Source: UBA1672 sp050633645 (GTDB lineage: Bacteria > Pseudomonadota > Alphaproteobacteria > Micavibrionales > Micavibrionaceae). From it: a stretch of 64,000 nt of DNA. Positions 16,074 to 25,340 of this stretch are shown here, piece by piece (the first letter of the stretch is position 1; each line of letters starts with the position of its first letter). Both the position numbers and the translations under genes were made by a program. The DNA is taken from positions 806,001 to 870,000 of the forward strand of contig JBOEGX010000002.1 of assembly GCA_050633645.1 (NCBI GenBank). The letters run 5' to 3'. The notes under the pieces were generated by a model that made no database searches, was not told the origin of the DNA, and saw nothing but the letters and a program-made list of their open reading frames with translations.

Positions 16074-18013
16074 TCGGCCTTAAGTGTTTTGATATCTGCC
16101 TTAACGTCTTCAAACGCGCTTGCTATATTTTGGATCAGGTCACTACTGTCTTTCATCTCTGCCGCGTCATCTTGTAAACGCGCCGCTAAATCGCCTAAAA
16201 TATTACAGCACGCCGAGCGCGCCGCCCCTTTAAGGCTATGGCCGAGCTCAGACAGCTCATGAAAGTCTTTTTCACTTTGTATTCTCTCAATCATGGGAAT
16301 GGTCATATCAACAAACATGTTCATCATTTCGATGGTATTGTCATCAATAGCCCCTATATTTTCAATGAGGCATGCACGGTTTATGGCTGATCCGCAAGGC
16401 TTTTGTGATGCCACAACAGGTTTATCTTCGGTCTTTAAATTCCCCTCATCCAGCAATCGCCAACGAATAAGAAGGCCGCGCAACTGCCCAAGTGTAACGG
16501 GCTTAAGCAGGCATTCGTCAAAACCGTGACGGGTATAGGTTTCGCGCTGCGCCATTTGTACATCTGCGGTCAAAACGATTGTCGGAAAATGCTTATCCGT
16601 GCCATCTTCTTCCGCGCGAATAGCTTCAACAACGCCATATCCATCAATCTCGGGCATATGCAAATCGGTAAACATGATGCCATATTGTCCTGTGCGATAT
16701 GCTTCTAAAGCTTCTCTGCCATTTTCCGCGAAATCTGCCTCTACACCCAAATTCTCAAGTTGACGTCTCAAAATATCGCGTACACTTTCTGTATCTTCGG
16801 CGATTAATAATCTGGTCGGGCCATCAATAACATATGTGTTTTGGCGTGCCGCGTTTTTCACGGCCTCCCCAAGCCCCGCGCGGCTTGCTGGTTTTGTAAG
16901 ATAGGTTGCCCCCAAGGAGTTCAACGAATGGGATAATCCAATATCATCACGCACCGTATACATCACGGTGCCTATAAAGGGGCGTTTTTCAAGAATATCA
17001 CGAATAAGGTTTAGCCCCAAACCATCGGGCAGCCCTTGATCAATAACTGCGACATCAAATGGATGTTTAAGGGCTAGCTCCAAACCTTCGGCATAGCTTG
17101 CACAACTATCAACCTTTGCCCCCATAGAGCGCAGTGAATTTACAATTTCTTTCGCGCCTTGCGGATGATCTTCAACGGATAATACCGATATCCCTTCTAA
17201 ATTCGGTAGCTCAACCGTATTGGCGTCCGTGCTAACTTCCTCAGTAGGTATTTCAAACCAGAATGTGGATCCTTGCCCTTCAACACTATCAACGCCAATT
17301 TTACCATCCATAAGCTCAACTAGCTTTTTAGATATAGACAGGCCAAGTCCCGTTCCACCATATTTCCGCGCGGTCGAATTATCGGCTTGCGTAAAGGATG
17401 AGAACAACTTTTTGCAAACATCCTGACTCATTCCGATGCCGCTATCAATGATTTCAAATCGAAGGGCTATGGTGTTTTTACGTGCTTTAATTTTCTTTGT
17501 TTTGGTGGTAACGCGCACTGTAACACTGCCTTCATGCGTGAATTTCAGGGCATTACCACATAAATTCATTAAGATTTGGCGCAACCTCTTCGGGTCGCCA
17601 ATCACCACAAAGGGGACGTCACTTTCAATATCATCGATAAGCTTCACATGTGCGCCGCGTACTTTCACCGTTAATGCTTCAAGCATACCACGGACAAGCA
17701 AGCGCACAGGCACTTCAAAATGGTCAAGCTCCATGGCGTTTGCATCCATTTTGGCAACGTCTAACACATCATCCAAAATCTCTAAAAGGCCGCTAGACGC
17801 ATCTTGCGCGGTTTTCACCATTGATGCTATTTTCTCATCTGGCTTTTCCGTCGCTATTAACTCCAAGAGGCCATAAATCGTTTGCATGGGCGTACGAATT
17901 TCATGACTCATCGTGGCCAAAAAATTCGATTTTTGCTGCGCTAAATCATCGGCTTGGGCAACCGCTTTTTGCAGTTCCTTGATTTTTTTATCAGCAGAGT
18001 TTTTTGTTGGCAT
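16070..18013 (-). CDS. Soluble hybrid histidine kinase: HisKA-HATPase-REC-REC-HPt
   Basis: Cytosolic sensor kinase of 647 residues with no membrane segment and no PAS or other sensor domain. A short coiled coil leads into HisKA (FLATMSHEIRTPMQ, His37) and an HATPase domain (DSGIGMSQD, GGTGLGLSISKKL). Receiver 1 starts VLSVEDHP and has its Asp in AVIDQGLPDG. Receiver 2 starts LLIAEDTES and has its Asp in MFTDLHMPEIDGYG. A C-terminal HPt follows (ELGHSLKGAARSA). The layout is BarA/LuxQ-like without an input domain. It is convergent with the pilus operon, and the stand-alone receiver at 6392 is a candidate acceptor. Confidence 0.93.
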   Translation of the reverse strand: MPTKNSADKKIKELQKAVAQADDLAQQKSNFLATMSHEIRTPMQTIYGLLELIATEKPDEKIASMVKTAQDASSGLLEILDDVLDVAKMDANAMELDHFEVPVRLLVRGMLEALTVKVRGAHVKLIDDIESDVPFVVIGDPKRLRQILMNLCGNALKFTHEGSVTVRVTTKTKKIKARKNTIALRFEIIDSGIGMSQDVCKKLFSSFTQADNSTARKYGGTGLGLSISKKLVELMDGKIGVDSVEGQGSTFWFEIPTEEVSTDANTVELPNLEGISVLSVEDHPQGAKEIVNSLRSMGAKVDSCASYAEGLELALKHPFDVAVIDQGLPDGLGLNLIRDILEKRPFIGTVMYTVRDDIGLSHSLNSLGATYLTKPASRAGLGEAVKNAARQNTYVIDGPTRLLIAEDTESVRDILRRQLENLGVEADFAENGREALEAYRTGQYGIMFTDLHMPEIDGYGVVEAIRAEEDGTDKHFPTIVLTADVQMAQRETYTRHGFDECLLKPVTLGQLRGLLIRWRLLDEGNLKTEDKPVVASQKPCGSAINRACLIENIGAIDDNTIEMMNMFVDMTIPMIERIQSEKDFHELSELGHSLKGAARSACCNILGDLAARLQDDAAEMKDSSDLIQNIASAFEDVKADIKTLKAD

Positions 18014-18125
18014 GATCGCTCAGGAAAGGTGAAGAATGTGCTTGCAACATAAGTGCATTTTAGACTATCACAGAAGGCCATATAACAATAGATATGAATA
18101 CAAATTAAAGCATTGGAGAAATCAA

Positions 18126-19136
18126 ATGGGCTATAAAGTCGCAGTCGTTGGCGCAACAGGTAATGTTGGAGCTGAAATCTTGAAGATTTTGGATGAGCGA
18201 AATTTCCCCGTTGATGACGTTGTTGCATTGGCATCCGCGCGTTCTGTCAACAAAGAGGTTTCTTTTGGTGATAAAGATTTAAAAGTCCAAGACCTTGCGA
18301 AATTTGATTTTAAGGGCGTCGATATTGTTTTATCCTCTCCGGGCGGCGCGGTATCCGCGCAATATTCACCCATCGCGGCAAAGGCCGGCGCGGTTGTGAT
18401 TGATAACACATCCCATTTCCGTATGGATCCTGATGTGCCATTGATCGTGCCAGAGGTCAACCCTCACGCCATTGCCGAACATACGAAACGTAACATCATC
18501 GCCAATCCGAATTGCTCGACCATTCAAATGGTTGTGGCGCTGAAACCTCTTCACGATGCGGCAAAAATTAAACGCGTGGTCGTAAGCACATATCAATCTG
18601 TTTCGGGTTCTGGCAAAGCCGCAATGGACGAGCTATTTAACCAAACCAAAGGCATTTACATGAATCAAAATGCAACGCCGTCAGTTTACCAAAAGCAAAT
18701 CGCCTTTAACGCAATTCCCCATATTGACACCTTTATGGATGACGGTATGACCAAAGAAGAATGGAAAATGGTTGTCGAGACAAAAAAAATCATGGATCCA
18801 TCGATTAAGGTTTGTGCGTCATGCGTGCGTATTCCTGTATTTGTCGGCCATGCGGAAATGATAAATGTTGAGCTTGAGAACGAGCTTTCCGCCGCCCAAG
18901 CGCGGGATCTGTGGCGCGAGTTCGAGGGCGTAACAGTTGTTGATCTTGATAATGAAGACCTCGAATACGTAACCCAGCAAGAAATTCAAGGCGAAGATGA
19001 CGTCTATGTCTCACGCATCCGTGAGGATATATCCGTTGAAAACGGCCTGAATTTCTGGTGTGTCGCGGATAACCTTCGCAAAGGTGCGGCGCTAAATGCT
19101 GTTCAAATTGCTGAACTTTTGATTAAGTCTAAATAA
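18126..19136 (+). CDS. asd: Aspartate-semialdehyde dehydrogenase
   Basis: NADP-dependent reduction of aspartyl phosphate to aspartate semialdehyde, the branch point to lysine/diaminopimelate, threonine and methionine. It starts MGYKVAVVGATGNVG (Rossmann loop). The catalytic cysteine is in NPNCSTIQMVVALKPL. SVSGSGKAAMDEL and a C-terminal LRKGAALNAVQIAELL also match the family. Length is 336 residues. The ATG at 18126 follows GGAGA at a good distance; the in-frame upstream ATG at 18036 would only add unrelated residues. Confidence 0.96.
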   Translation: MGYKVAVVGATGNVGAEILKILDERNFPVDDVVALASARSVNKEVSFGDKDLKVQDLAKFDFKGVDIVLSSPGGAVSAQYSPIAAKAGAVVIDNTSHFRMDPDVPLIVPEVNPHAIAEHTKRNIIANPNCSTIQMVVALKPLHDAAKIKRVVVSTYQSVSGSGKAAMDELFNQTKGIYMNQNATPSVYQKQIAFNAIPHIDTFMDDGMTKEEWKMVVETKKIMDPSIKVCASCVRIPVFVGHAEMINVELENELSAAQARDLWREFEGVTVVDLDNEDLEYVTQQEIQGEDDVYVSRIREDISVENGLNFWCVADNLRKGAALNAVQIAELLIKSK

Positions 19137-19140
19137 CGGA

Positions 19141-20289
19141 TTAAATTGCGATTTCTGATGGTGATATCTGGCGATAGCTTATGCGTTGTTGGAGAAATGT
19201 GCTGTTTTTAATTTTTTCTGCTAATTCATCGTGTTTATTAAAGACATCCTTGAGTTCTTTCGTGCCCTGTAAAAGTTCGGGCATGATGCAATTTTTCGGA
19301 TTTCCGGAATCCGGCATAAGGAACTTCGTGATAAATTCATCTTCTTGTTCCGTCAGAATCGGGGCATCAAGACTATGTTGGAGGAATACATCATTCACGA
19401 TATCTTCCCATGTTTTAATGATTTTATCTGTGCTGGCTTTGCTGAATGATGTTTTATAATGGCCTATAAGGGCTTCATGTAATTCAGCAGGGTCTCTGTG
19501 CAATAACCCACCTGTGTATTCGTTTGGGTCAAAAGATGTTGGGACTTGTAAGGCCAAAGCTATAACGGTCATTATGCGAAGCAGTGCTGGTTCGTGCTGA
19601 TACCCATGTGCGTTCACAATATTATAGGCATCGACAACATCCCCTGGACGTCTTTCTGCTTGTTCGAACCCTCTTCGAAGGGTGCAGCGTGCGATTTTGA
19701 ATGCAAGTGAAGTGCTTAACGATTGATAGCGTAACGCGCTCTCTTCCGCATTGGGGTGGCAATCAAACTTTTCAATATTAAGAATTGTGTTGTCTAAAAC
19801 CATCGTATCCATTGTTGTAGTTACTGTGATGGGGGATTTTATGTCAACTTTATCAATGCCGTATTGATCTAAAATTTCTTTGATACGACTACCGAATAGT
19901 GCTTCTTGCACTTGTGCCGGAGAATATTCCCCTTTTATCATGAGCGTATTATCGTAACGATTTTCGTTTGCAAAGCTAACATTAAGGCCGGCATGATTGG
20001 CGGCTTCTGCTGTAAGGTCACTCATAATATTTCGAAACTTTTGAATATTGCTGATTGTCCGCTCATTCCCAAGCGGCGTAGACAGAACCATATCCAGATC
20101 ACTAGGGGGTTTGTAGATATAGTTTTCAGACTTGCCCTTATGCCAAAGATAATACGGTATGGCAGAGCCTGTGAAAACCATTTTTTCGCCGTTTGAGAAT
20201 GGATTGGAAATATCCATCAAAGAGTCGATGATGGCCGCGCTCATATGACCTTTTAAAAAATTCTTTATACTCTGTTCTTTAAGGCGCAT
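19141..20289 (-). CDS. AbiEii-like nucleotidyltransferase, orphan
   Basis: A 382-residue protein. Residues 39-68 read FTGSAIPYYLWHKGK and PPSDLDMVLS: a GS motif followed by DxD (Asp64, Asp66), the arrangement of DNA polymerase-beta-type nucleotidyltransferases of the AbiEii/AbiGii toxin group. The later segment LAFKIARCTLRRGFEQAERR with VVDAYNIV resembles the K..R..KD.YD region of that family. No AbiEi-type antitoxin gene is adjacent; asd is convergent and sdhC is divergent. It may be a toxin-like protein, a housekeeping nucleotidyltransferase or a relic. The family call is tentative. Confidence 0.5.
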   Translation of the reverse strand: MRLKEQSIKNFLKGHMSAAIIDSLMDISNPFSNGEKMVFTGSAIPYYLWHKGKSENYIYKPPSDLDMVLSTPLGNERTISNIQKFRNIMSDLTAEAANHAGLNVSFANENRYDNTLMIKGEYSPAQVQEALFGSRIKEILDQYGIDKVDIKSPITVTTTMDTMVLDNTILNIEKFDCHPNAEESALRYQSLSTSLAFKIARCTLRRGFEQAERRPGDVVDAYNIVNAHGYQHEPALLRIMTVIALALQVPTSFDPNEYTGGLLHRDPAELHEALIGHYKTSFSKASTDKIIKTWEDIVNDVFLQHSLDAPILTEQEDEFITKFLMPDSGNPKNCIMPELLQGTKELKDVFNKHDELAEKIKNSTFLQQRISYRQISPSEIAI

Positions 20290-20531
20290 AATATTCTCTC
20301 TTTTGGCTAAGGGTGTTATAGCAGTATATTTTTGATTTTACAAAATTGATGTAATATTCTCTCAGTGCATAGATTTTTATTACGAATAAGTTTCAGTATT
20401 AAAAAAAGTAAAAAATATATCAAATAACATCTTGATTCCCCCTTTAAAATTTGGGATAGAGCGCCTATGATATTTTTCGGCTGCATTAAATGTGGCATGC
20501 AAAAATTTTTTTAAAGCAGGACGAAACAAAT

Positions 20532-20936
20532 ATGTCTGATACGACACAAAAGGTGAAGCGACCACTTTCGCCGCATTTACAGGTTTATAAGCTGCCCTTA
20601 ACGGCGCTTATGTCAATTTCTCACCGTGTAACTGGCGCGGCGCTCGCTATCGGGACAATTCTGGTTACTGCCTTCTTGCTCGCGGCGGCAACGGGAGAGG
20701 CCGAATATGATTTCGTGATGGGTTTGGCAACAAGCACGCTGGGGACGATTATTTTATTCCTCTGGTCTGCGGCAATTTATTTCCACATGTGCAACGGTAT
20801 CCGTCACATGTTTTGGGATATGGGGAAGAATTTTAACAAGAAAAGCGCAAATCGTTCGAATTATTACGTTATATTTTCGGCGCTTGCGCTTACCGTATTC
20901 ACGTGGGCATTCGCCTGTGGCAGCTACGCAGGATAG
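20532..20936 (+). CDS. sdhC: Succinate dehydrogenase, cytochrome b556 subunit
   Basis: Membrane anchor of complex II, holding haem b and the quinone site. Signature: SPHLQVYKLPLTALMSISHRVTG, then HMCNGIRHMFWDMG with a haem-ligand histidine. Three membrane helices. The ATG at 20532 gives 134 residues; a longer start at 20490 does not match the family. The 242-base gap before the gene is AT-rich. A TTGATT (20429-20434) followed 17 bases later by GATAGA is a possible promoter. First gene of sdhCDAB. Confidence 0.95.
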   Translation: MSDTTQKVKRPLSPHLQVYKLPLTALMSISHRVTGAALAIGTILVTAFLLAAATGEAEYDFVMGLATSTLGTIILFLWSAAIYFHMCNGIRHMFWDMGKNFNKKSANRSNYYVIFSALALTVFTWAFACGSYAG

Positions 20937-20945
20937 GAAAGAAAA

Positions 20946-21353
20946 ATGTCAGGACATAATAATCACGATAAATACCAAGCACCCCTTAAAACCGCAAAAG
21001 GGCTAGGCTCTGCGAAAGAGGGCGTAGATCATTGGATGAAACAAAAAATCACGGCGCTTGCGAATGTACCTTTGGTTCTGTGGCTTATCTGGTCAATCGT
21101 CGCGTTGCAAGGCGCATCTTATGAAGAATTTACAATGTGGCTCGGTCATCCCGTGAATGCAATTTTGATGATCCTTTTGATTATCTCTGTTTGCCTCCAC
21201 GCGAAACTCGGCGCGCAAGTGATTACAGAGGATTATATTTCCTGCGAATGTTTTAAAATGGTCAAGCTCATCGGGCAAAAGCTCTTCTTCTTCGCCATCG
21301 CTGTGGCCTGTATCTTTAGTGTTTTGAAAATCGCCTTTACGGCTGGAATGTAA
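20946..21353 (+). CDS. sdhD: Succinate dehydrogenase, hydrophobic membrane anchor
   Basis: Second membrane subunit of complex II, 135 residues with three hydrophobic helices. The haem-binding region is CLHAKLGAQVITEDYI. The N-terminus is hydrophilic (MSGHNNHDKYQAPLKTAKG), followed by HWMKQKITALANVPL as in alphaproteobacterial SdhD. It starts nine bases after sdhC with a GGAAAG-like site. Confidence 0.93.
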   Translation: MSGHNNHDKYQAPLKTAKGLGSAKEGVDHWMKQKITALANVPLVLWLIWSIVALQGASYEEFTMWLGHPVNAILMILLIISVCLHAKLGAQVITEDYISCECFKMVKLIGQKLFFFAIAVACIFSVLKIAFTAGM

Positions 21354-21374
21354 GTTAGAAAAAGAGAATAAATT

Positions 21375-23165
21375 ATGACAGACTCTTACGAAATTATTGA
21401 TCACGAATTTGACGTTGTTGTTGTCGGAGCAGGGGGCGCAGGGCTGCGCGCTGGCTTTGGTTGTGCGGAAAAAGGGCTTAAAACCGCGATCATCTCAAAG
21501 GTTTTCCCAACGCGTTCACACACTGTTGCGGCGCAGGGCGGTATATCCGCCGCGCTTGGTAATATGGGTGAGGATAGCTGGCAGTTCCACATGTATGATA
21601 CGGTAAAAGGGTCTGACTGGCTCGGCGATCAGGACGCGATTGAATATATGTGCCGCGAAGCCATTCCCGCTATTATCGAGCTTGAGCATTATGGCGTGCC
21701 GTTTTCAAGAACGGCGGCGGGTAAGATTTACCAACGCGCATTCGGTGGTATGACAACCCATTTCGGCAAGGGAACGGCGCAGCGCACTTGCGCGGCGGCT
21801 GACCGTACAGGCCACGCGATTTTGCACACGCTCTACACGCAGGCTCTTAAAAATCAGGCGCAATTCTTTATCGAATATTTCGCCCTTGATCTGATTATGG
21901 ATGATGATGGGAATTGCGTTGGCGTTATGGCTTGGGATTTAGACACGGGAACGCTGCACCGCTTCCGCGCGCATCAGGTGATTTTGGCAACAGGCGGTTA
22001 TGGCCGTGCCTATTTCTCTTGTACCTCTGCCCATACATGTACGGGTGACGGGAATGCGATGGTGCTTCGCGCGGGAATTCCGTTGCAGGATATGGAGTTT
22101 ACGCAATTCCACCCAACAGGAATTTACGGCGCGGGTTGTTTGATTACGGAGGGCGTGCGCGGGGAGGGCGGTTATTTAACCAACTCCGAGGGCGAGCGTT
22201 TTATGGAGCGTTACGCGCCAAGTGCAAAAGACCTTGCATCACGCGATGTTGTTTCTCGCTCAATGACCATTGAAATCCGCGAAGGTCGAGGCGTTGGCCC
22301 GAATAAAGATCACATCCATTTGAACCTTATGCACCTTGAACCTGATATGATTAAAGAGCGCCTCCCTGGTATTGCGGAGTCTGCGCGCATTTTTGCAGGT
22401 GTTGACGTTACGAAAGAGCCTATCCCCGTTCTGCCAACTGTGCATTATAATATGGGCGGTATCCCCGCAAATTATAAATGCGAAGTTGTTCGCCCAACGA
22501 AAAAAGACCCGAATGCGATTGTTCCCGGTCTTATGGCGATTGGTGAGGCCGCATGTGTATCCGTTCACGGTGCGAACCGTCTTGGCTCGAACTCACTTCT
22601 TGATCTTGTGGTATTCGGACGTGCGGCGGCTATCCGCGCTGCAGAAACTGTTACTCCGGGAACGGCGCATAAGCCGATTAAAAATGGCGATGATCAGCGC
22701 GCAATCGCACGTTTTGATCACTACCGCAATTCAAAAGGCGCAACCCCAACGGCGAAACTCCGCGATCAAATGCAAAAAACAATGCAAGATCACGCGGCGG
22801 TGTTCCGTACGGGTGATGTCCTGAATGATGGCGTAAGCAAGATTAATGAATGCTTCGCGGCAAAGGTTGATCTGGGCATCAAAGACCGCTCCATGATTTT
22901 CAACACTGACCTTGTCGAAGTGTTAGAGCTTGATAACTTATTATCACAGGCGGTGGTATCAATGCACAGCGCGGCAAATCGTGAGGAATCGCGCGGCGCC
23001 CATGCCCGCGAAGACTTCCCCGACCGGGATGATAAAAAATGGCATAAGCACACCGTGACCTATATCGATGATAAGGGCAAAACCAAAATCGAATACCGCC
23101 CTGTTATCATGGAAACATTGACGGACGAAATCGACACAATCCCACCAAAAGCGCGGGTGTATTAG
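21375..23165 (+). CDS. sdhA: Succinate dehydrogenase flavoprotein subunit
   Basis: Oxidises succinate to fumarate with covalent FAD. It begins HEFDVVVVGAGGAGLRAG (FAD-binding Rossmann). The flavinylated histidine is in RSHTVAAQGGISAALG. Substrate-site segments include QFHPTGIYGAG, LITEGVRGEGG and HGANRLGSNSLLDLVVFG. Length is 596 residues, which matches the family. Downstream of sdhD by 21 bases and upstream of sdhB by 12 bases. Confidence 0.97.
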   Translation: MTDSYEIIDHEFDVVVVGAGGAGLRAGFGCAEKGLKTAIISKVFPTRSHTVAAQGGISAALGNMGEDSWQFHMYDTVKGSDWLGDQDAIEYMCREAIPAIIELEHYGVPFSRTAAGKIYQRAFGGMTTHFGKGTAQRTCAAADRTGHAILHTLYTQALKNQAQFFIEYFALDLIMDDDGNCVGVMAWDLDTGTLHRFRAHQVILATGGYGRAYFSCTSAHTCTGDGNAMVLRAGIPLQDMEFTQFHPTGIYGAGCLITEGVRGEGGYLTNSEGERFMERYAPSAKDLASRDVVSRSMTIEIREGRGVGPNKDHIHLNLMHLEPDMIKERLPGIAESARIFAGVDVTKEPIPVLPTVHYNMGGIPANYKCEVVRPTKKDPNAIVPGLMAIGEAACVSVHGANRLGSNSLLDLVVFGRAAAIRAAETVTPGTAHKPIKNGDDQRAIARFDHYRNSKGATPTAKLRDQMQKTMQDHAAVFRTGDVLNDGVSKINECFAAKVDLGIKDRSMIFNTDLVEVLELDNLLSQAVVSMHSAANREESRGAHAREDFPDRDDKKWHKHTVTYIDDKGKTKIEYRPVIMETLTDEIDTIPPKARVY

Positions 23166-23177
23166 GAGATAAAACCA

Positions 23178-23987
23178 ATGGCTGAATTTAAACTTCCACA
23201 AAATTCGAAAATCGGTAAGGGCGAGAAAATCGACGTTTCCGAAGGCTCGAAAAACGCACGTACGTTTAAGGTTTATCGTTGGTCGCCCGATGATAAAGAT
23301 GAAAAGGGAGAGGTCAAAAACCCGCGCCTTGATGAGATTAAAATCGACCTTGATAAATGCGGGCCGATGGTTTTGGATGCGCTGCTTTATATCAAAAACA
23401 ACGTGGATAGCACATTAACGCTCCGCCGTTCCTGCCGTGAGGGGATCTGCGGATCATGCGCAATGAATATTGACGGCACGAACACACTGGCCTGTACCAA
23501 AGACATTGGCGATTGTAAGGGCGATATTAAGGTTACGCCATTGCCGCATATGCCCGTGGTCAAAGACCTTGTTCCTGACCTCAACCATGTGTACGCGCAA
23601 TACGCCTCGATTGAGCCATGGCTTAAATCTGATACGCCCGCCCCTAATAGAGAGCGTTTGCAATCGGACGAAGCCGCGCTTGTCCTCAATGGTGATGACG
23701 GTCACGGCCCTGCGGGTTGTATCCTGTGCTTCTGCTGTTCAACCTCTTGCCCGTCTTATTGGTGGAACGGCGATAAATTCTTAGGGCCCGCTATCTTGCT
23801 ACAGGCTTATCGTTGGATCGCCGATACGCGTGATGATGCAACGGGTGAACGCCTCGATCAACTCGAAGACCCGTTCCGCCTGTATCGTTGTCACACGATT
23901 ATGAACTGCACCAATACCTGTCCAAAGGGGCTAAACCCCGCAAAGGCCATTGCAGAGATTAAGAAAATGATGGTTGCGCGCAGGTAG
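23178..23987 (+). CDS. sdhB: Succinate dehydrogenase iron-sulfur subunit
   Basis: Electron-transfer subunit with three clusters. [2Fe-2S] ligands are in SCREGICGSCAMNIDG and TLACTK. [4Fe-4S] and [3Fe-4S] ligands are in GCILCFCCSTSCPSYWW and CHTIMNCTNTCPKGLNPAKA. Length is 269 residues, slightly long at the N-terminus as in many alphaproteobacteria. Last gene of the sdh block; the DUF1489 gene follows four bases later. Confidence 0.97.
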   Translation: MAEFKLPQNSKIGKGEKIDVSEGSKNARTFKVYRWSPDDKDEKGEVKNPRLDEIKIDLDKCGPMVLDALLYIKNNVDSTLTLRRSCREGICGSCAMNIDGTNTLACTKDIGDCKGDIKVTPLPHMPVVKDLVPDLNHVYAQYASIEPWLKSDTPAPNRERLQSDEAALVLNGDDGHGPAGCILCFCCSTSCPSYWWNGDKFLGPAILLQAYRWIADTRDDATGERLDQLEDPFRLYRCHTIMNCTNTCPKGLNPAKAIAEIKKMMVARR

Positions 23988-23991
23988 GCTC

Positions 23992-24432
23992 GTGAGCGAT
24001 ATCCACATCATAAAGCTGGTCGTTGGGATTGATGATATTCAATCCTTTTATGAGCTTCAACAACGCGAGACCTTCGATTATCACGGTACGCCCGCCGCTC
24101 CCTGTTGGACACGATATGCCCCCAAATGCGCCGATGAAATCCTGAGAAAAGGAGGTTCAATTTACCGCGTGATAAAGGGGCGCATTATGTGCCGCCATAA
24201 AATCCTCGGCTTTGAAACCATCGAAGACACACCCAAAGGCACAATGTGTATGATCGTGCAGGATGCGACAATGATCGAAACAGTGCACATGCCGCGCCGC
24301 GCGTTTCAGGGGTGGAGATATCTTAAATCCGCCGATGCTCCACCGGATAAGGGGCTATATAAAGGGGATAGCAAGCGTTCTATTCCGCCGGATGATCTTA
24401 AACTTGACCTAGAGCAGTCAGGTTTACTATAA
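23992..24432 (+). CDS. DUF1489 family protein, GTG start
   Basis: A conserved alphaproteobacterial protein of unknown role, 146 residues. Recognisable segments are HIIKLVVGIDDIQSF, TRYAPKCADEIL, GSIYRVIKGRIMCRHKILGF and MPRRAFQGWRYLKSADAPPD. The GTG at 23992 gives a start VSDIHIIKLVVG that fits the family. An in-frame start at 23974 would overlap sdhB. It has no signal peptide or membrane segment and is therefore presumably cytosolic. It follows sdhB without a visible terminator. Confidence 0.85.
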   Translation: MSDIHIIKLVVGIDDIQSFYELQQRETFDYHGTPAAPCWTRYAPKCADEILRKGGSIYRVIKGRIMCRHKILGFETIEDTPKGTMCMIVQDATMIETVHMPRRAFQGWRYLKSADAPPDKGLYKGDSKRSIPPDDLKLDLEQSGLL

Positions 24433-24461
24433 TCATACAAGGAATAATTTGGGTTGAATAA

Positions 24462-25340
24462 ATGGTCGGCGTTAAAAAAAACACACTTTTGGGAGTTACT
24501 TTTTCGGTTGTATCTTCTGTTGGCATGTATCTATGGAACATAGATAAAAATGATGATGAAGGCTTTGAAAACCAGCCCGCACATCCCCGGCAGGTAATGA
24601 AGTCACAAGACCTAATGCACTCCCAAAATATAAACAAAGATGTTCAAGCCATAGTAGAAAACAATCCAGCATCGTCCGTATCACAAGAGCTTCAGAGTCT
24701 GATACCAGAAACATCTGAGTCACAGCTTTTATATCAACAAAGATTAGAAGATGCATTTTCTATCGATTACGAGCAATTAGTCGAGCAAATAAAAGTAGAA
24801 ATTATAAATGCCCCTGATTTTCTCGAAATTTATAGGATTAAAAGCGCCTATGAAGAAAACCTACAGGGGTTATTGGGCGCTGATCCGGCTATTGAGGCTT
24901 TAGGAGCTGTGATTAATCATCATTCAGATATGTTATCGGTAGACACGCTACAAGGACTTGATGTGTTTGCGAAGCATTTAGGTGCCTATGTTTGGGAGCA
25001 GAAAGATCAGTGGGTTAAGATAATGGAAACACCGAGCATATATGATTCCGTTGTGAAGGCGGTTTTCTTAGACTATCCAGATTTGGAACATGAGATTGAA
25101 GAGAGGTATGGTTCTAATTCTGATAATAAAAATAGCAGGGTTATAAGTTTCTTACTAAGGTGTGATGAGGTGGAGCTCGCAAACTATAACGAAACCCTTG
25201 AAAATCTATATGAAGCCAGAAATCAGATACAAGTATTAGAAAATGGAATTCATGAGATATTGAGACATCGTCCGAGTTATGACCCGACTGAAAATCCTCA
25301 TTTAAATCCTGAATACAATATTATGGAATTTATTAATTAG
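24462..25340 (+). CDS. Hypothetical membrane-anchored protein
   Basis: I recognise no family. The 292-residue protein starts with a weak signal-anchor (LLGVTFSVVSSVGMYLW), followed by an acidic, Gln/Glu-rich, mostly helical body. It has one cysteine (LLRCDEVEL) and no repeat. The C-terminus reads HRPSYDPTENPHLNPEYN. Base composition is more AT-rich than that of the flanking sdh and nad genes, so horizontal gain is possible. The stop codon overlaps the convergent nadC stop. Confidence 0.6.
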   Translation: MVGVKKNTLLGVTFSVVSSVGMYLWNIDKNDDEGFENQPAHPRQVMKSQDLMHSQNINKDVQAIVENNPASSVSQELQSLIPETSESQLLYQQRLEDAFSIDYEQLVEQIKVEIINAPDFLEIYRIKSAYEENLQGLLGADPAIEALGAVINHHSDMLSVDTLQGLDVFAKHLGAYVWEQKDQWVKIMETPSIYDSVVKAVFLDYPDLEHEIEERYGSNSDNKNSRVISFLLRCDEVELANYNETLENLYEARNQIQVLENGIHEILRHRPSYDPTENPHLNPEYNIMEFIN

